Counted from the stretch's first letter, positions 33,053 to 46,828 are shown. The stretch is 64,000 nt of DNA from Astragalus membranaceus (GCA_039519185.1 CM076848.1:32035917-32099916), one strand, 5' to 3'. The notes: generated by a model from the letters alone, not told the origin. Program-made: numbers and translations.

Positions 33053-33586
33053 TAACACCCTTGAGAACTTTTCAACCATATGCAGAAAATATCATTACCA
33101 AATTACATAATCGCCTAACTTCACTTCTCTTAGGTTTACTGCTTCCTAATTTTCATGGATCTAGATTATGAAAGAAAACATGTCCCAGTTGAGAACCAAA
33201 GGTACGACAGCAAAAGTAAATATTGGTACCCCTTCTCATTAAGGATTAAATTCCATCCACATAGATTTTGAGACAACCTTTCAAATATATGTACCGATTG
33301 AATTTAACTTATCATCAATAAAAACACATCTCTCTGTAAGAGAGAGCAGTTCGAGAACGTACCTGATTATATTAGCAATTCAAAGACTGCATCTTATCAA
33401 TCCACACTAAGTATTGACTGCTGAGCTGCTTGGATGAGATTTAAGTAATCTTTCTTTTGTTGACCATTACTGTAGATCGTTCATATAAATGACCTTCCAT
33501 TTAAGCTGTGATTGATGAGTTTTCCGATCATCTTATAGCTTACTTTACTGGAAAATCCTTTGACTAGACAGCTTTCACTGAAAATT
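33053..33586 (-). other. 3' UTR and downstream region of gene 3
   Basis: Probable 3' UTR of the minus-strand SMYD4-like gene. No other feature seen. Confidence 0.45.
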
Positions 33587-36500
33587 CTAAATTTCTCTCC
33601 TAAGGTACTGGAGATAAGGAAAGACCAAGTCTGCATGAAGTCCATAATATTGTGAGAAGATACCACCTATTCGACTTATGCTATCCACAGCACTATCATC
33701 ACCCAAGCAAAGTTGGATGGATGAAAGCTTCACAAGTTCATAAGCAATAACAATATCATCAGGATCATATAGCTTCTCCAGAATCTGCCACAGATAGCAC
33801 AATGAATCACTTGAGACCTTACTTGTACAGAAAGAGATACTAGCAAATAAAAAAACACAATAAACAAACTTCTAACCCCCCACCCCTTTTTTGCTTTTGC
33901 AGAGTTGCAGAAACAAGCCAACCTATAAGATAGTGAGCTTATGAATAAAAGTTTTACCTGAATAGATGTTTTACAATGATCCACAGCTAATTGTAATTCT
34001 CCTACTGAACAAAAAGCCTGGGCAAGGTTGTCTTCTGCCTGCATGCAGCAGATCACATAAAGGAAAATGGAAGTTAAACCGTCATATTTAAAACATGAGA
34101 CCTTGTTCGTTTATCACAGCCCATGCCCTTCAATAGAGGTCGCACACAAAGGGGAAGATACGTGAACATTGTATTGAAAGCCCATGCATACCATCCAATC
34201 ATTGAGTGTGCGTTTGGATAAAGCATATTTCGTGTTCAAGAAAGCTTTTAACCAAGCTTCAGGAGATTTTGGAAGAAAAAGTTATTTCAAACAAACACGT
34301 TAATCATGTGATTTTATCATGTAATGTAATCATGCATACCATGTTTGAGATCAATCAAAATTTCATAGGTATAAAATGTAATAATTGGAATTTACATATA
34401 TTTTGAAAAAAGTTATTACATAGTAAAATGAAGTAATTATATGAAGTATCAATCATTTTAAAATTTTTGAGAACTTTAGTCCATGTCTATATCACGATGG
34501 CTTTCAATTTATGTGATTAGATTTGTTAAATTCAATGTTATTGAAGTTATCAAACAGTGTCAGCAATCCAAGACATGCACTTGGATTGATCCCCCCCCTT
34601 TCCCAAAACACAAATACAGTTAGAGTATTAGCACAAACATAGAAAAACTGTACTTAGGATGGAAGACTTCAAGTGAGGAGCCTTAAACTCACCTCTGCAA
34701 TAAGCCTATTGAACGCATGCAATTTTGATCTCAGCAAATGAAGAGATCTCGAAGCATCTGAAATAGAAGTATTTGAAATTTCTTTTGACAGTATTGCATC
34801 CTGCGACCTGCATTTCAGGGTGTCAAGTGTTCAAAACTAAGCAGCCATCTGATTAAATTTTCGAAGAAAAGAAGAAAGCTGTATTTCAGATGCTGTTGTT
34901 AGGATCCAAATTGAACAGTGAATACCTCTTTATGCATATTAAGGCTTTATCAACTGTGGCCTGTGAAGACTCCAAATCACAGTAAGAACCACATTTCAAA
35001 CAGTATCCAGGTTGAATATGAATAGAGGCAGCATTTTGGTTGAATGAATGAAGAAATACTTCATAAATGTCACCGTTCTTGCCAACCTGAAAGTGACGGA
35101 TTTTAAAGGGAGAAAATAGCTCAAACACAAGACCATGTATTCAAGCTCCCAACTCCCAACCTCTAAGCAACTTATGTGACAGCAGGGAAATGCTAAGTCA
35201 CTCAACTCTACAAATTTCTCTAAAAATGGCTTACTTTGTCATCGATAGGGAAGTGCCCCATTTTACGCTTTTCACAGTCAAGCACTCTTCTTTCCAACAC
35301 TGCACCAAAACAATTTGGATTGACACAATGAAAAGCATTGATGACAATGTCAGACAGATTGACTTCTGAACAACCAGTACATTGACAATGAAATGCATAT
35401 TCATCTAGGAGAAAATTTTGGCGATCCATACAACCCCACAACCCAACCTGCAAAACAGAAATATAGAACTGTCAGAAGTTTAGAACTGTATCTGTATATT
35501 GAACAATTGAACAACGTGTTTATACAGCAGACTAGACACTTGAAAGCCCGATGAAACCATCTTTTCTTCCATGTTTTGCCTTTTTTTTGGATGTTAAGGG
35601 GGAGAGCATCTGAATATTCTGAACCATATGTCGTACAAATGCAAATTACAAATTACAATTCCTGTAATTGGGGAGGTTGCTAAAAGCCCATGCTTCAAAA
35701 TGGTTAGTATGCCAAGCATGGGGTTCAATGCTACTCATGAGAGCCTATAGAAGAGTGAGTTCATTTTAACAGTATATCATTTCTTTTATCCATTGCTTTT
35801 ATTTTTTGAGGGGGGTGACTTCATTTTTTCCAATGGGGGGATCAGTAGTGGCAAGAATCTTTTGTTAGTGGGCTTGGGCTTGTACTAGTAGTTGCAACAT
35901 CAATGACTGACCTAATTCTTTGCATAAAAAATTTTGTGCTTTATACCATAATGCACACCATATCAGCCTAATATCATAATGTTTCGAGCATCATGTTATC
36001 CTATCCTAGCAAAAGTACCCCTCAATGTCATCATTAACCGCGGGAAATTCATGATCCTCCTTTTCTTTCTTAAGCTTTTGGAATTGGTTTCTTGACAAGG
36101 CAACAGGGCCTCTTCTATCAAGTTGTCAAGAATTTGATCCATGTGACCCAACCCCAACTGATTACAATTTCTAATTGAATTAATATTTCAGTACAAAATT
36201 TGCCAGGTCTTGTTTTATCTATGCCTCAAGCACAAAGAGTATTTGTGCGAGGAGGCATGGTTGAGACAAAAATAAAACTATTTTTTAACGGAACAAGCTT
36301 TAGGAATGCTTGATTACCGATGTTTTTATCAAGAAAAAGTATAGATGCTCAAAAGGCTAAAATAAAAAACTGACAGGTAACAAGAATTAAAGCTGTTAAT
36401 TACTGAAAAGAAGATACCTGTGGACCATAAGACAATTCCAGCTGACACCCAGATGCTACAACTTTTGTGGTTCGTATATAGAGTGTGCGTGAAAGAAAAT

Positions 36501-39500
36501 ATGCATGAACATTTGGTTCGCAAGAATGGTTGAATAAACTGCCGGATTTATAAATAGCTTTACCGACTCTGACCTAAGAGAAATAACAGAATATAGATCA
36601 GAACCACCAAGGATATCACAGAGGAAAAATGACCATCACCAACAATGTCCAAACTATCATAGCAGGACGTGCATAGTAAAATGTGTAAATACAGAACAAG
36701 CAAAAAATGAACCAAAGAAAGAAAAATGCTGCAATATAATATGTGCAGCAAAACATGCACCTGTTCCACATTACTAGTTAAATGTACACTGGACTGAAAT
36801 GGAAATCCTCCAGATTGATCTGATAGTCCACGAGTGTCTATTGATTTTAGACGAACAACAGTCATACAATTCACTTTAATTTGAGAAATTATTATGACAA
36901 CCTGTATTGACAAACGAAGATAAAAATTAATTATGATTCAATGAGAAAATATCAATAACTTGTCTTCTTCAGAAAATTCTTGCCCTACCATATTGTATAA
37001 ATATTCTGCCACACAAGGTGTAAGATGATTAAGTTATGAACAGTACAAATAGACACATCCATCCATCCACACACACACAAACACAGAAACAGAGGAGTGT
37101 CGAAATAACCTGTGATATAGAGACTCTGTCGATGGAAAACATAGTTCCAAAGGTGTGTTTAAGACAATATAACAATACAATGGCATATATGTGTGAATCG
37201 AATTTGCTTTCACATGGCATATGTTGGTAACAATGAGAAAGCTCCTGCACAGGAAGGATAGAAGCTGTAAGCATCCAGCTACTCATTAAGTAACAATGAC
37301 ACAATCAGCTGAACAGAATAGCTGCATGCAATTAAAACATACCAGCTTTTCCACAAAACTTATAATATCTCTAGGTGAGCTCTTCGACAAAAACCTTGTC
37401 AGTATTCTGCCAACCAAAACTATCTCAGATGGAAGTACAGAAGGCCAATTTACCCCTCGACATTCATGTTTATGTTCCATAACACCGTCAATCTCTTGTT
37501 CACAATCTTTGTATTGAATAACTTCAGCAGCATATTCTCCAAGATCACTTGGTAAGTTTTTAAGAATGCCATTGTCTTCTGGGTAAATCCTGAACATTTG
37601 CCCGCCTGCTCGTATCTGGCATTGGTGGGAGCAATACAATGGCATTGAACATGATATACAAGGAACTCTATCAGCAGGTAGGTCATTCAAACAATAATGG
37701 CAATGAGTTTCCCGGCATTGCTTTAATATTATCTGGAAAAAACACTATCAAGTTAAACAAAACCATTGGTCTCAAGAAGACTGCAGATTCATGTTTATTA
37801 GCTATGGACAACAAAAATCATGTTCTTATTTGCTTACAGAATGGATAATATAATAAGTAATTGTTATTCTTATAGTAAATATAGATGACAAGTATGAATT
37901 TGCTTTCTTATTAATTAGGTTTATAACTCTGAAATCTGAACAGTTGGACAAAAGTTCTATGGGAGTTTAGGATTCTGCAGTTCTCTGAAATGGAGATCAT
38001 GTATTTTTTTAGGCAAAATGGATTGCTTAACATTTCTGCAGCAATCCATAGTATTATTAAGAAAGAAATAAAAAGAGTACAACCACGCCTAACTCTTTGT
38101 TCTTCTAATTTAATCAATCATTGTACAATCGTGTAAAGCACACCTTTCTACTTTTCCATTTTAGTTAAAATCACTGTGCACGTGACATGCATATGATGTT
38201 TAAAATAAACTTAATATTACAAAGAAAATAGTTGTTTCTTACTGTAGCATACGGTTCTTCGGCATGGACCAAAGAACCTGGTGAAATATCACATGACGAT
38301 ACCATGCCTCGTCCTTTATTAGGGATGGAGACACACTGTAGCTTTATTTGGGGCATCTCACCTGCCACAGATGTACTGTACTATCTTAACATCTCAACAA
38401 GAGAGAAAAATTAAAATTGTCCTTTCAGTATTATAATTTATATGCAAGGATAATAGTAATACTATGGTGCAGAAGAACTTGAAGAGCCGGTAGGGAAAAC
38501 AAAATGCAACCTACAAGGCTACAATCGTTTTTGAACACGTTTCCATATTAGAAATCTTAGATTGAAGTTCTCTAGCTTACCGCAACTGACAGTTGTTTAG
38601 AGGTAAAAATTAGAGAACACGTAATACTACAACAGCTCTCACCTTTTAAGTACCTTGAGTCCATCATACAAAATAATTGGGAGGTACAGAGAATCCAAGG
38701 AAGGTGAATGAAATGGAGGAATGCTTTGGGTGTGAACTGTGATAGAGAAGTGTCATTCAATTTTAAAAGGGAAATTTTACCATACAGTTATACGAATTGC
38801 AATGTTGGTTGAGAGCCAACGAGAAAATAATGTTAAGGTGGAAGAGAGGTCATACAAGAAAATATGAGATTAGGAATACAATTATTAGAAAGAAAATTGG
38901 AATAGCTTCCATTGGACAAAAGATGCTAGAATCTCGTCTTAGGTGGTAGGACATGTGTGGATAAAATCCATAAAAGCATTGATAAAGACGATTGACCAGA
39001 TAAAGGAAAGCCTAATACATAGGGGTTTAGAAAGACCAAAAAAGAACATAGGCCGAATAATTGAGAAAGATTTAGAAGGTATGTGGTCTATCATTGAACC
39101 TTGTACATGATAGGGAATTATGGTGTTGCCCAATCCATATTATTGACTTCACTTAATGGAATAAGGCTAGTAATTATTGTTATTGATGTGAATCAATTCC
39201 GTATTTGGGAAAAACAGCTTATTTGTTTAGTAAGTGATGAAGGGACTATGACCAATCTACAAATAGTCATTAGTCGGATGTTAAGAAAGGGATAACGTTT
39301 TGAGTAACATACAAGGACTATGTATTTTTCACCTCTCTTCCTTCTTTAACTTCTCTCTATCCTTGTTTCTCATTCTAGCTACTATGGCAATACTGAAAAA
39401 CCAGTTTCCAAAAGGCATCCAACCTTTAGTTTCTTTTCTATTTGTATTTTGACCCAACAAAAACCTCAATCAAACAATAGCATGAGAGAATAAGAAATGA

Positions 39501-42500
39501 AGGGTAAACAATGTAAGGCCAATTCAAACATTTGCACACATTTCATTCACAGCCAGGAATGAGATGGATAAAGTTAGGTCCTCTTGATGTATGCAAGTGA
39601 TTTTTTGAAGGCTCTTCAGGGATGGCAAAGCAATATGTAGAGAGGAAGGAAGTCGCGTGTTTAAATAAAAACAGGGGACTTTCAAGGGGAAGTGCAAATC
39701 TATACCTACTCCAAAACAGTGAGTTGTTCTCCCCAGTCCATATGAGCTGTGCCTGTGCATAGTTTAATTCTACAAGGAAGAGGGTGTGCTGGCTAAGTTT
39801 CTTGCAGTTGATAACTGCACCGAGGATGCTTTCATTTTCTAGTCTTTTGTGTTCAAAAGTATCCTCTCACGTTTAATTTGGGCAACTCTTTTCCCTTACA
39901 GGTTTCCAAGACTAAATTGACATTACAAGCTGTAAACCTACATAAATATTTCACTCCTTCATCCGCAACCCTATAAATACCTACTATAGGCTGGTTTCCG
40001 TATGTGCCTTGCATCAACATATTCTTTCAAGGATTGAGTACATTATGGTTGTATGTGAGACTGATATATGATTATGTATGTGTCTCTAGGACAGAACAAA
40101 AAAGAAAATGTAAGAAATAAGCAGACCATAGGATATAATGCATTCAGAATGCAAGATGTTACTTTAAACATACTTCAATGCTATTAGCATAACAAAGGTG
40201 CACTCAACAAGGCCCTGACAATTTTCTAGTTGCTGGAGTTTGCTGCTTAAGTTGCTAGCAAGGAATGCTTCTTACCCGCTGTATCCAAGATGTTCTCCTT
40301 ATGTTGCGGCTGTACTACTGTACTTATGTTTTTGCATTGGTCTAAAATAATTTTCAGCTCACTTTCTATTTGTCTCTTCCCACCTATTGATGATTCAACA
40401 CTCTTAGCCACATTTAGGTCACAGATCGCATCTCTATAATTTCCCAAGGCAGCATTTGCCTTTCCTCTCCTATACCATGCCTGAAGCCAAAAAAATAAAT
40501 TTATCAAAGGACAAGCACAGTAGCAAACTACAACAACATTGCTACTAAAAAACCTAAAAAGTCAATTGTGTCGCAACAGAGACAGATCATTAGGACTAGG
40601 AAGCAAAGAACGTAAAAATACACATTATTTCAAATCATCAAGTTTGTAAGTGAAGTCCCAAGACTCCCAAATAAATTTGCACATATCACAATGACACAAA
40701 GGGAAGAGAAAACCAATTGCTTTGTTTTGATAACTTAACCCCATATATAGACACATACACACAAACATAAACGCATATCTGTCTGTGTTTGTGAAATAGT
40801 GAGTATTTCCATCAGGCAGTAGAGTAAGGGGAAAAAAGCTAATGGTATTTCTATAACTACTCATGAATGACTTAATCCACAAACATTTATTTCATCTATC
40901 AAAACAACCCTGATGCACACACACAGAGATAGACATATGCGCGTGGGTGTGGGTGTGTTTCTATCAGGAAGCACCGAGAAAAAGAAGCTAATGGTATCTT
41001 TAACCACTCAAATGACTTAATCTACAAACATTTATTGAACATACAAAAACAAACCTGATACAAATACAAGAATTTCATACCTTTTTATAATGGTATGTAA
41101 CTACATAAAACAAATAAATTATGAATAGAAAAAGGTAACTGAAGCAAATTCCACCTTTGTGTAGCTTGGACATATCTGAAGAGCTCGACTGCAGTCTCGC
41201 AAACATTCTACTAAAAGACTCATTTTCTGCCGGACACACACAAAAGCATAAATGGAAATTACTTCAAGCCTTGTATTTCATAAAAGTGTGAGTGAGTGTT
41301 GTTGGGGGATAACATTAAAATGGAACTTACATGCAATACAGTAGCTCGATTGATATACAATGTTGCAATCAGATTATTTTCCAAGTCACCAGCCTCAAAA
41401 GGAGCCTTGCGCAACGCCTATATTTCAAATTACAAAAAGAGGGCAAGTAAGGAACAGTTATAAATAAAGATTGATTATTATCCCTGAATTTGTGAGAGGA
41501 GCGGTTGAAATCAAGTTGACTGTTTAATCCTATACAAATACGTTGACTGTCTGTCATTAGAGTTTGGAGTGAAGGGTAAAAATAGGAAGAAATTAGGAAA
41601 CCAAAAAGGTAGTTATCTAAGGACATTTCCATTATATAATGGTATGGTTTATACATGAGAAATGGCAGTAATACGTTATGTAACATATTCTAACAAATTC
41701 TATCATTGGGTGAATATTGAGTTTCAAGCAGGTTCTACTAAATAGAGTGGACCTCACCTGGGTTATTCAGTTGACTACATAAAATTCACTTAGCCAAATG
41801 AAAGGTCCCTTAACAAAATGAATCCTCTCATGTTAAAATCTCATAACCCAGTCATGCAAAAAAGAATGTTTTTATCTCTCTTCATGAACATTCAAAAAGT
41901 GGGAAAATATCAAAATTTATGAATACTAATACTAAGACGAGACATACACAAAATATTTAAGGTCGTGTGAAATCTTAAGACTTGCAGGTCTCATGTCCTT
42001 CCCACTATAACCATTCCTAACTTGCACGGATTGATAAATATTAAAACCCTAAAAAGCTTATCATCCCCAGTGTCCATTTACAAAACAGAAAATACAGAGC
42101 AATTATCAGTATCAGCACCCAACCAATTCAACTATGAAGGATAGCACATTTCAATCACTTATTCGAAAGAAAATGTTATTAAGAAAAATCAGAAACACCT
42201 GAGTATAACAATCCAAAGCCTTCAAATAATCATTGTTAGAGAAGCAGTGGTTGCCAAGCTGCTTGGATTTCAACGCAGCGTCTTTGCGCTTGCCGCACAT
42301 AGCATAGCTTGGGTCCGCCAGTTCAGTCACCATCTGAAAACCACCAAAAGAGTCGGAGAGAGAAATTAGGGATTGGTTTGCTTAGTTGGGAAAGGGAGAA
42401 AGTTTATTACTTGGTGAAATGGCTCGAAATGAAGATAGAAGTCATGAAGAGAAGAACATGTGTTGCTAAGACTGTCTGCAGTGCTGTCCTTGATCATTCG

Positions 42501-42539
42501 CTTCAGTTCCTCTGGAATCGCAGCTTTCAGAATCTCCAT
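33587..42539 (-). CDS. TPR-SET-MYND protein (SMYD4-like putative lysine methyltransferase), 15 exons, 778 aa
   Basis: Exons (descending) 42539-42411, 42333-42199, 41417-41331, 41226-41155, 40480-40276, 38361-38243, 37732-37343, 37244-37110, 36901-36761, 36573-36418, 35447-35235, 35086-34926, 34807-34693, 34038-33958 and 33784-33587 join at GT-AG borders into 2337 nt without a stop. Order: an N-terminal helix; TPR repeats at residues ~55-200 (ALKSKQLGNHCFSNNDYLKA, AWYRRGKANAALGNYRDAI); the SET N-part (NKGRGMVSSCDISPGSLVHA); a MYND-like zinc module (CHYCLNDLPADRVPCISCSM then YCSHQC); the SET core with FNHSCEPNVHAY and LELSYGPQ; post-SET cysteines (CQCTGC); and C-terminal TPR-like helices. NHSC and the SYG motif are the cofactor-site residues, so it may be active. 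From memory it resembles Arabidopsis At1g33400. Substrate unknown. Introns are repeat-rich, and a MULE sits 90 bp upstream of the start codon. Confidence 0.92.
38930..39170 (+). mobile_element. RTE-clade LINE C-terminal remnant inside a gene 3 intron
   Basis: The plus-strand translation GHVWIKSIKALIKTIDQIKE followed by RGLERPKKNIGRIIEKDLE, then WCCPIHIIDFT in another frame, follows the C-terminal signature of plant RTE elements (a GHV...R.RGRPKKT...I.KDL pattern and a final W...IHVVDPT). It is antisense to the host gene and degenerate. Confidence 0.6.
40740..41070. repeat. Diverged tandem duplication in intron 4
   Basis: Two copies of ~140 bp share AAGCTAATGGTAT...ATGACTTAATC(C/T)ACAAACATTTATT and CAAAACAA(A)CCTGAT. 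A CA-rich microsatellite separates them. Confidence 0.65.
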
Positions 42540-43044
42540 CTTCTTCTTCTGCAGAACTACACCAGTGATTCAGTGAAGCAACTTCACAAAGCTGTTTCTT
42601 CCTTTCGGTTTGCTTTTGCTTTTTTCTTTGGTTTAAATACGTTTTTACCCCTGCAAATAGGGGGTGTTTTGCTTTTACCCCCTGCAAATTTTTTTTTTTA
42701 AAAAACCCCTTGCAAATATCAACAATTTGGCGTTAGCCCTTCTGTTAGGATGTCTGTTAACACTCTGTCTACGTGTCAGTCAAGTATCTATGTGGCATTT
42801 TTAATTGCCAAATGGCTTGCCACGTGTTAAAAAACCCTAGAGTCATCTTCTTCTTCTTCCCATTCTTTTCTCTTCTTCCATTCGTTGCTGTGAACCATTT
42901 CTTTCTCAAGCACACCAACTTACTTCTTCTTCTTCCCTTCGTTTCTCTTCTTCCCTTCGTTGCTGTGAACCATTTATTTCTCAAGCACACCCAACTTACT
43001 TCTTCTTCCCTTCGTTTCTCTTCATCTCTTCTCTTCTTTTCTCC

Positions 43045-43578
43045 ATGAATACGCACAGTGAAGGTTCTTCATCAAATGCACACATACCCAGAAGACGATT
43101 TCCAGTTTGTCCATGTGGGAATACGATGAAGTTTTACATTTCTGGATCTACACAAAACCCAGGACGCCCCTATTGGAAGTGCCTCCACTGGGTATGTTGT
43201 TAACTAATTGTAATATTCATTGTTGTTCCTCTCACTGTAAAACTGTAACTGTGTATTTTGGATTGTAGAAGTTAAAAGACAGCTGCAAATTATTTGTGTG
43301 GGATGATGAACTAAGTGAAGCACGTTTTACAACTCTCATGGATTCTCCTTCAACGTAAACAAGCTCCCATGAAATTCAAAGTTGCAAAGCTTGTCATTAT
43401 GCTGAGAAGTTAATTGAAGCAAGCACCAAAGAGAAAGAAAAGCTGAAGACAAAATTAGCAAATGAGAGGGAAAGGGTTAAGGAGCTTACATCTAGGTTTC
43501 AAGGGGTTCAATTTGTCTTGATTGTATCATGGGTTGTGTTTGCTGTTTATGTTGTTTGGGTTAATGGAAATGGAAATT
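43045..43578 (+). pseudogene. GRF-type zinc finger ORF carried by the MULE
   Basis: Exon 1 starts at the ATG at 43045 (MNTHSEGSSSNAHIPRRRFP, CPCGNTMKFYISGSTQNPGR, PYWKCLHW) and ends at 43191 before GTATGT. Exon 2 from 43269 reads KLKDSCKLFVWDDELSEA. Together they give the zf-GRF pattern (C.CG...S.T.NPGR.Y..C...C..F.W.DE). An in-frame TAA follows SPST. The same frame continues with a coiled coil (KLIEASTKEKEKLKTKLANE) and a hydrophobic C-terminal anchor (VQFVLIVSWVVFAVYVVWV). Such GRF, coiled-coil and tail-anchor proteins are common in plants, often near transposons. The role is unknown; this copy has a premature stop. Confidence 0.65.
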
Positions 43579-43672
43579 AGTGTTCTAGGATTTGTTGTTG
43601 GTTAAGTTTTCTATTGATCATTAGTGTTTGTAATTTGAATCAAGTTATTAATGGAAGTTTGTTTGCTTTTTA

Positions 43673-43930
43673 ATTGATTCATACTGTCATACTGTCATTT
43701 AGTTTGTTTACTCATACTGTCATTGATTCAGAATTGCAGAATCAGAACCACAATTAAGGACCAGAAACAGAAGTTTATTGCAGCATAAATCAGTTAAAAC
43801 AGAAATTAAACCAACAATAATTGTGGTTCTGATTCTGTCATTGATTCATACTGTCATACTGTCATTTAGTTTGTTTACTCATACTGTCATTGATTCAGAA
43901 TTGCAGAATCAGAACCACAATTAAGGACCA
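43673..43930. repeat. 90 bp direct repeat within the MULE
   Basis: 43673-43762 and 43840-43930 are nearly identical (ATACTGTCATTTAG...CAGAATCAGAACCACAATTA). The spacer contains TTGTGGTTCTGATTCTG, the inverse of the repeat's end, so hairpins are possible. Confidence 0.8.
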
Positions 43931-44194
43931 CAATTTGCATCTATAAGGATACTGTCAAGTTTACAAAATACTGTCATTTTTGAACCAGAATTGAACCAGA
44001 ATTTAACATCCATTTTTGAACCAGAATTCAACCAGAATCAAGTTTACCAAATACTGTCATTAAAATACAAAAATACTGTCATTACTCATTACAATACGTG
44101 TGATACCAAAATACTTCAAACAGCAGCATTTGAAACAAAATACTGTCATTACATTACAATAGAAATTACATTACAAGAGAAATTACTAAATCTC

Positions 44195-46828
44195 CTAATT
44201 TTGAAACAACTTCTTCACTCTAGTCTTGGTTAGTCTTGGAGATGTTCCTACTCTTCCTGACTCTTGGGTTAAATCACCTCCATAACCAGCAGCAGCATTT
44301 GAACTATGTGCAGTGCCAGCTTCATCAATCACTCCTGGTGCAGTGGCAGCTACTGCAGTAACTGTTGGTGCAGATCCTTTTTTGATTGGCAACTTCAGTC
44401 TAATTCCAAGTTGTTTATTCCTTCCTGTTACCTTTGCAGCAATATGGACTGGTGCAGCAGAATCAACAACTGGTGCAGCAGAATCAACAACTAGTGCAGC
44501 AGAATCAACAACTGGTGCAGCAGAATCAACAAATGGTGCAGCAGCAATATGGACTGATGCAGCAGAATCAACAACTGGTGCAGCAGAATCAACAACTGAT
44601 GCAGCAGCATTAGGCACTTGTTGTGCAGCATCATCAGGCACTTGTTCTGCAGCAGCATCAGGGACTGCATCTGTTCTCTGTTTCTTTGGCTTCCTCTAAA
44701 ACACAGCAAGTAATTAAACAGAAGTTTAAACAGAAGTAATTAAACAGAAGTTTATTGCAGCATAATTAAACAGAAGTAATTAAACAGAAGTAATTAAACC
44801 AACAATAATTAGTGTAAAGTTATACCTTCCTTGACTGAGCTTCTGCACTTACTTCAGTGCTCTTGCATCCCCTTGCATTATGTCCTAATTTGTTGCATTT
44901 GGTACACCTATATTTGGTATTTTGCCTCTTCAAATTGGTTGCATTAGGGTCTTCATCAAATTCCCTTCTTCTAAGCTTCTTGGGCCTCCCAGGACCTCTT
45001 TTATATTGTGGAGGCAACATTTCCTCCTCACAAACCTTAGGCCACATGTTTTGGCCATTAATGGGGCTTATACCATGATTGTAGCATTCCAAATATTTCT
45101 CTCTGCTGTAACTGTCATCAACAAAGTCCATAGGTTTGTAACCCTTATAAGACATCCCAGCTATTGCATGTCTACATGGTATCTCTATCAACTGCCAGTA
45201 GTTACAACTACAGGTTCTTTTAACTAGGTCCACTACAAACCTATTTATAAATGCAGTGTGTTCTACTTCAAACTGTTCTTCAGCAGACCATGTTGGCAAC
45301 CAATTGCCACTGTGTTCTATCTCTCTATCTAATCTCTTCATGGGTTTAGGCATTATGGGAAACTGCCATTTACCACCTTTCCTCCTTAAATCAGTTATCC
45401 TACCCATTAGATATGTTCTAATCCATTCACACATAGAAATAATTGGCCTATCTCTAGCAACCAGAATTGTACTATTAAAAGCTTCAGCTAAATTATTCAT
45501 CAAAACATCACAATAAAGGGCCTACATGCAGTCTTGAATCCTCTCTTGGTGCCATTGAAACAGAAGTAAAAAGACCCAAATCTGGCTTGCAAACTGGGTG
45601 GAATTCTATCAACATTGATTTTGCAAGTGTTACCTTGGTGAGCCCGAACAAGCTCTCCAGCATAATTCCAAAGCTGAGAGTATTGCTTATCTGCATCACC
45701 TTCAACAAGATCTCTTGCAATCTTGATTCCCTTCCAAGCCCTATTGACAGTCACACCAGTAGCATACTTCCTTCTAATCTCCAACATGACTTCGGATATT
45801 TTAACCTTGTTTGTTGATTGAAGCTTTTCAGCCACAAGTCTACTTACCCACTTGGAGTTGGCATTTCTATTATTAAAAACCCTCCCACACGTGTGCTTAC
45901 CCTTGTATGTTTTTAACCTATACGTGTGACTGGTACCCACTTGACTACAATAAGCCAGATACCCACATTCACTTTTACACACAAGCCTTGCCCTATTTTT
46001 TTCATTTTTTAAATACTTTAACTCCCTGCCATTTAATACAGCATGTTCCAAAATTGCCTCTTTAAATTGAGCAATAGAGTTAAACTCCAAACCAAGCTTG
46101 AATTTATAATCCCTATTTAATTCTTCTTTCTTGAAAACAGGGTACCTCATACCCATTTGCCCAATATCATCTTCCTCAGCTTCTGAACATGTGCTGAATA
46201 ACTCCTCACTCTCATATGTGTCCTCCATCACTTGTTCCTCTTCATCACTTGATGTAGATAAGGTTATTCCTGCTGCAGCTCTTTTTGTAGGAGACATCAT
46301 CTTACGAGTAGACCACATCTTGGTTCTTCTTTTCTTGACAGAAACATTTTCTTCAGTAGCAGCAGGTACCTCAGGTTCAAATCCATCATCAACAGCATTT
46401 GCCCTTTCTTCTTCACTGTCATCAAAATGAATCCCTGTAGCATCATCTTCAGATTCAGCTTCAGTAGCTCCTTCAGTCTCCTCCTCTAAACCCTTGCCAC
46501 TGGAATCTCCATCAATCTTCTCCCCAACCAGTGATTCAACATACATATGTATATCACAGTTATGCTTGATTGCAAAATCAGAACATTGGAGTGCATCTCT
46601 GTCTACCTTAAGTGACTTATAACCACCTATGTAGTCTGGTGAATCAGACATCCACCATAGGAGAACCTCTTCTTTGTAACCTAAGTCTCTAACAATGTCA
46701 ACAGCTTCAAAGAAACTCCATTTGTCAACATCATTGATGTTGGCAACAGCAATATCCCCACCATTGTAGCCAGTGTTTTCCCCAACTTCAAATTTACCCC
46801 CATGGTGAATAATGATGCTGAAACTCAT
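44195..46828 (-). pseudogene. MURA-type transposase lacking its catalytic core
   Basis: The N-terminal part (46828-45503) starts MSFSIIIHHGGKFEVGENTG with a PB1-like segment (NDVDKWSFFEAVDIVRDLGY), an acidic linker, then the MuDR N-terminal region (LGLEFNSIAQFKEAILEHAV, KSECGYLAYCSQVG, KYATGVTVNRAWKGIKIARD) and FKTACRPFIV. There the sequence jumps to NNLAEAFNSTILVARDRPII, the part after the DDE domain. The rest has the SWIM zinc finger (CSCNYWQLIEIPCRHAIAGM) and a CX2CX4HX4C knuckle (CTKCNKLGHNARGC). An intron (about 44823-44698) leads to a C-terminal exon with DSAAPVV repeats, ending at 44195. About 200 residues holding the catalytic DDE triad are deleted, and the junction at about 45505 also shifts the frame. 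It cannot catalyse transposition. Confidence 0.9.
44440..44640 (-). repeat. Coding minisatellite in the transposase C-terminus
   Basis: About eight units of a ~21 bp GCAGCAGAATCAACAACTGG repeat, encoding DSAAPVV on the minus strand. Confidence 0.8.

Noticed and set aside
37036..37230. Short ORF in a CA-rich stretch within gene 3
   Set aside because: It overlaps a CACACA microsatellite and runs antisense across exon 8 of the SMYD4-like gene.
44306..44699. Plus-strand ORF with AAESTTGAAES repeats
   Set aside because: It is the antisense shadow of the minisatellite in the MULE transposase C-terminus.
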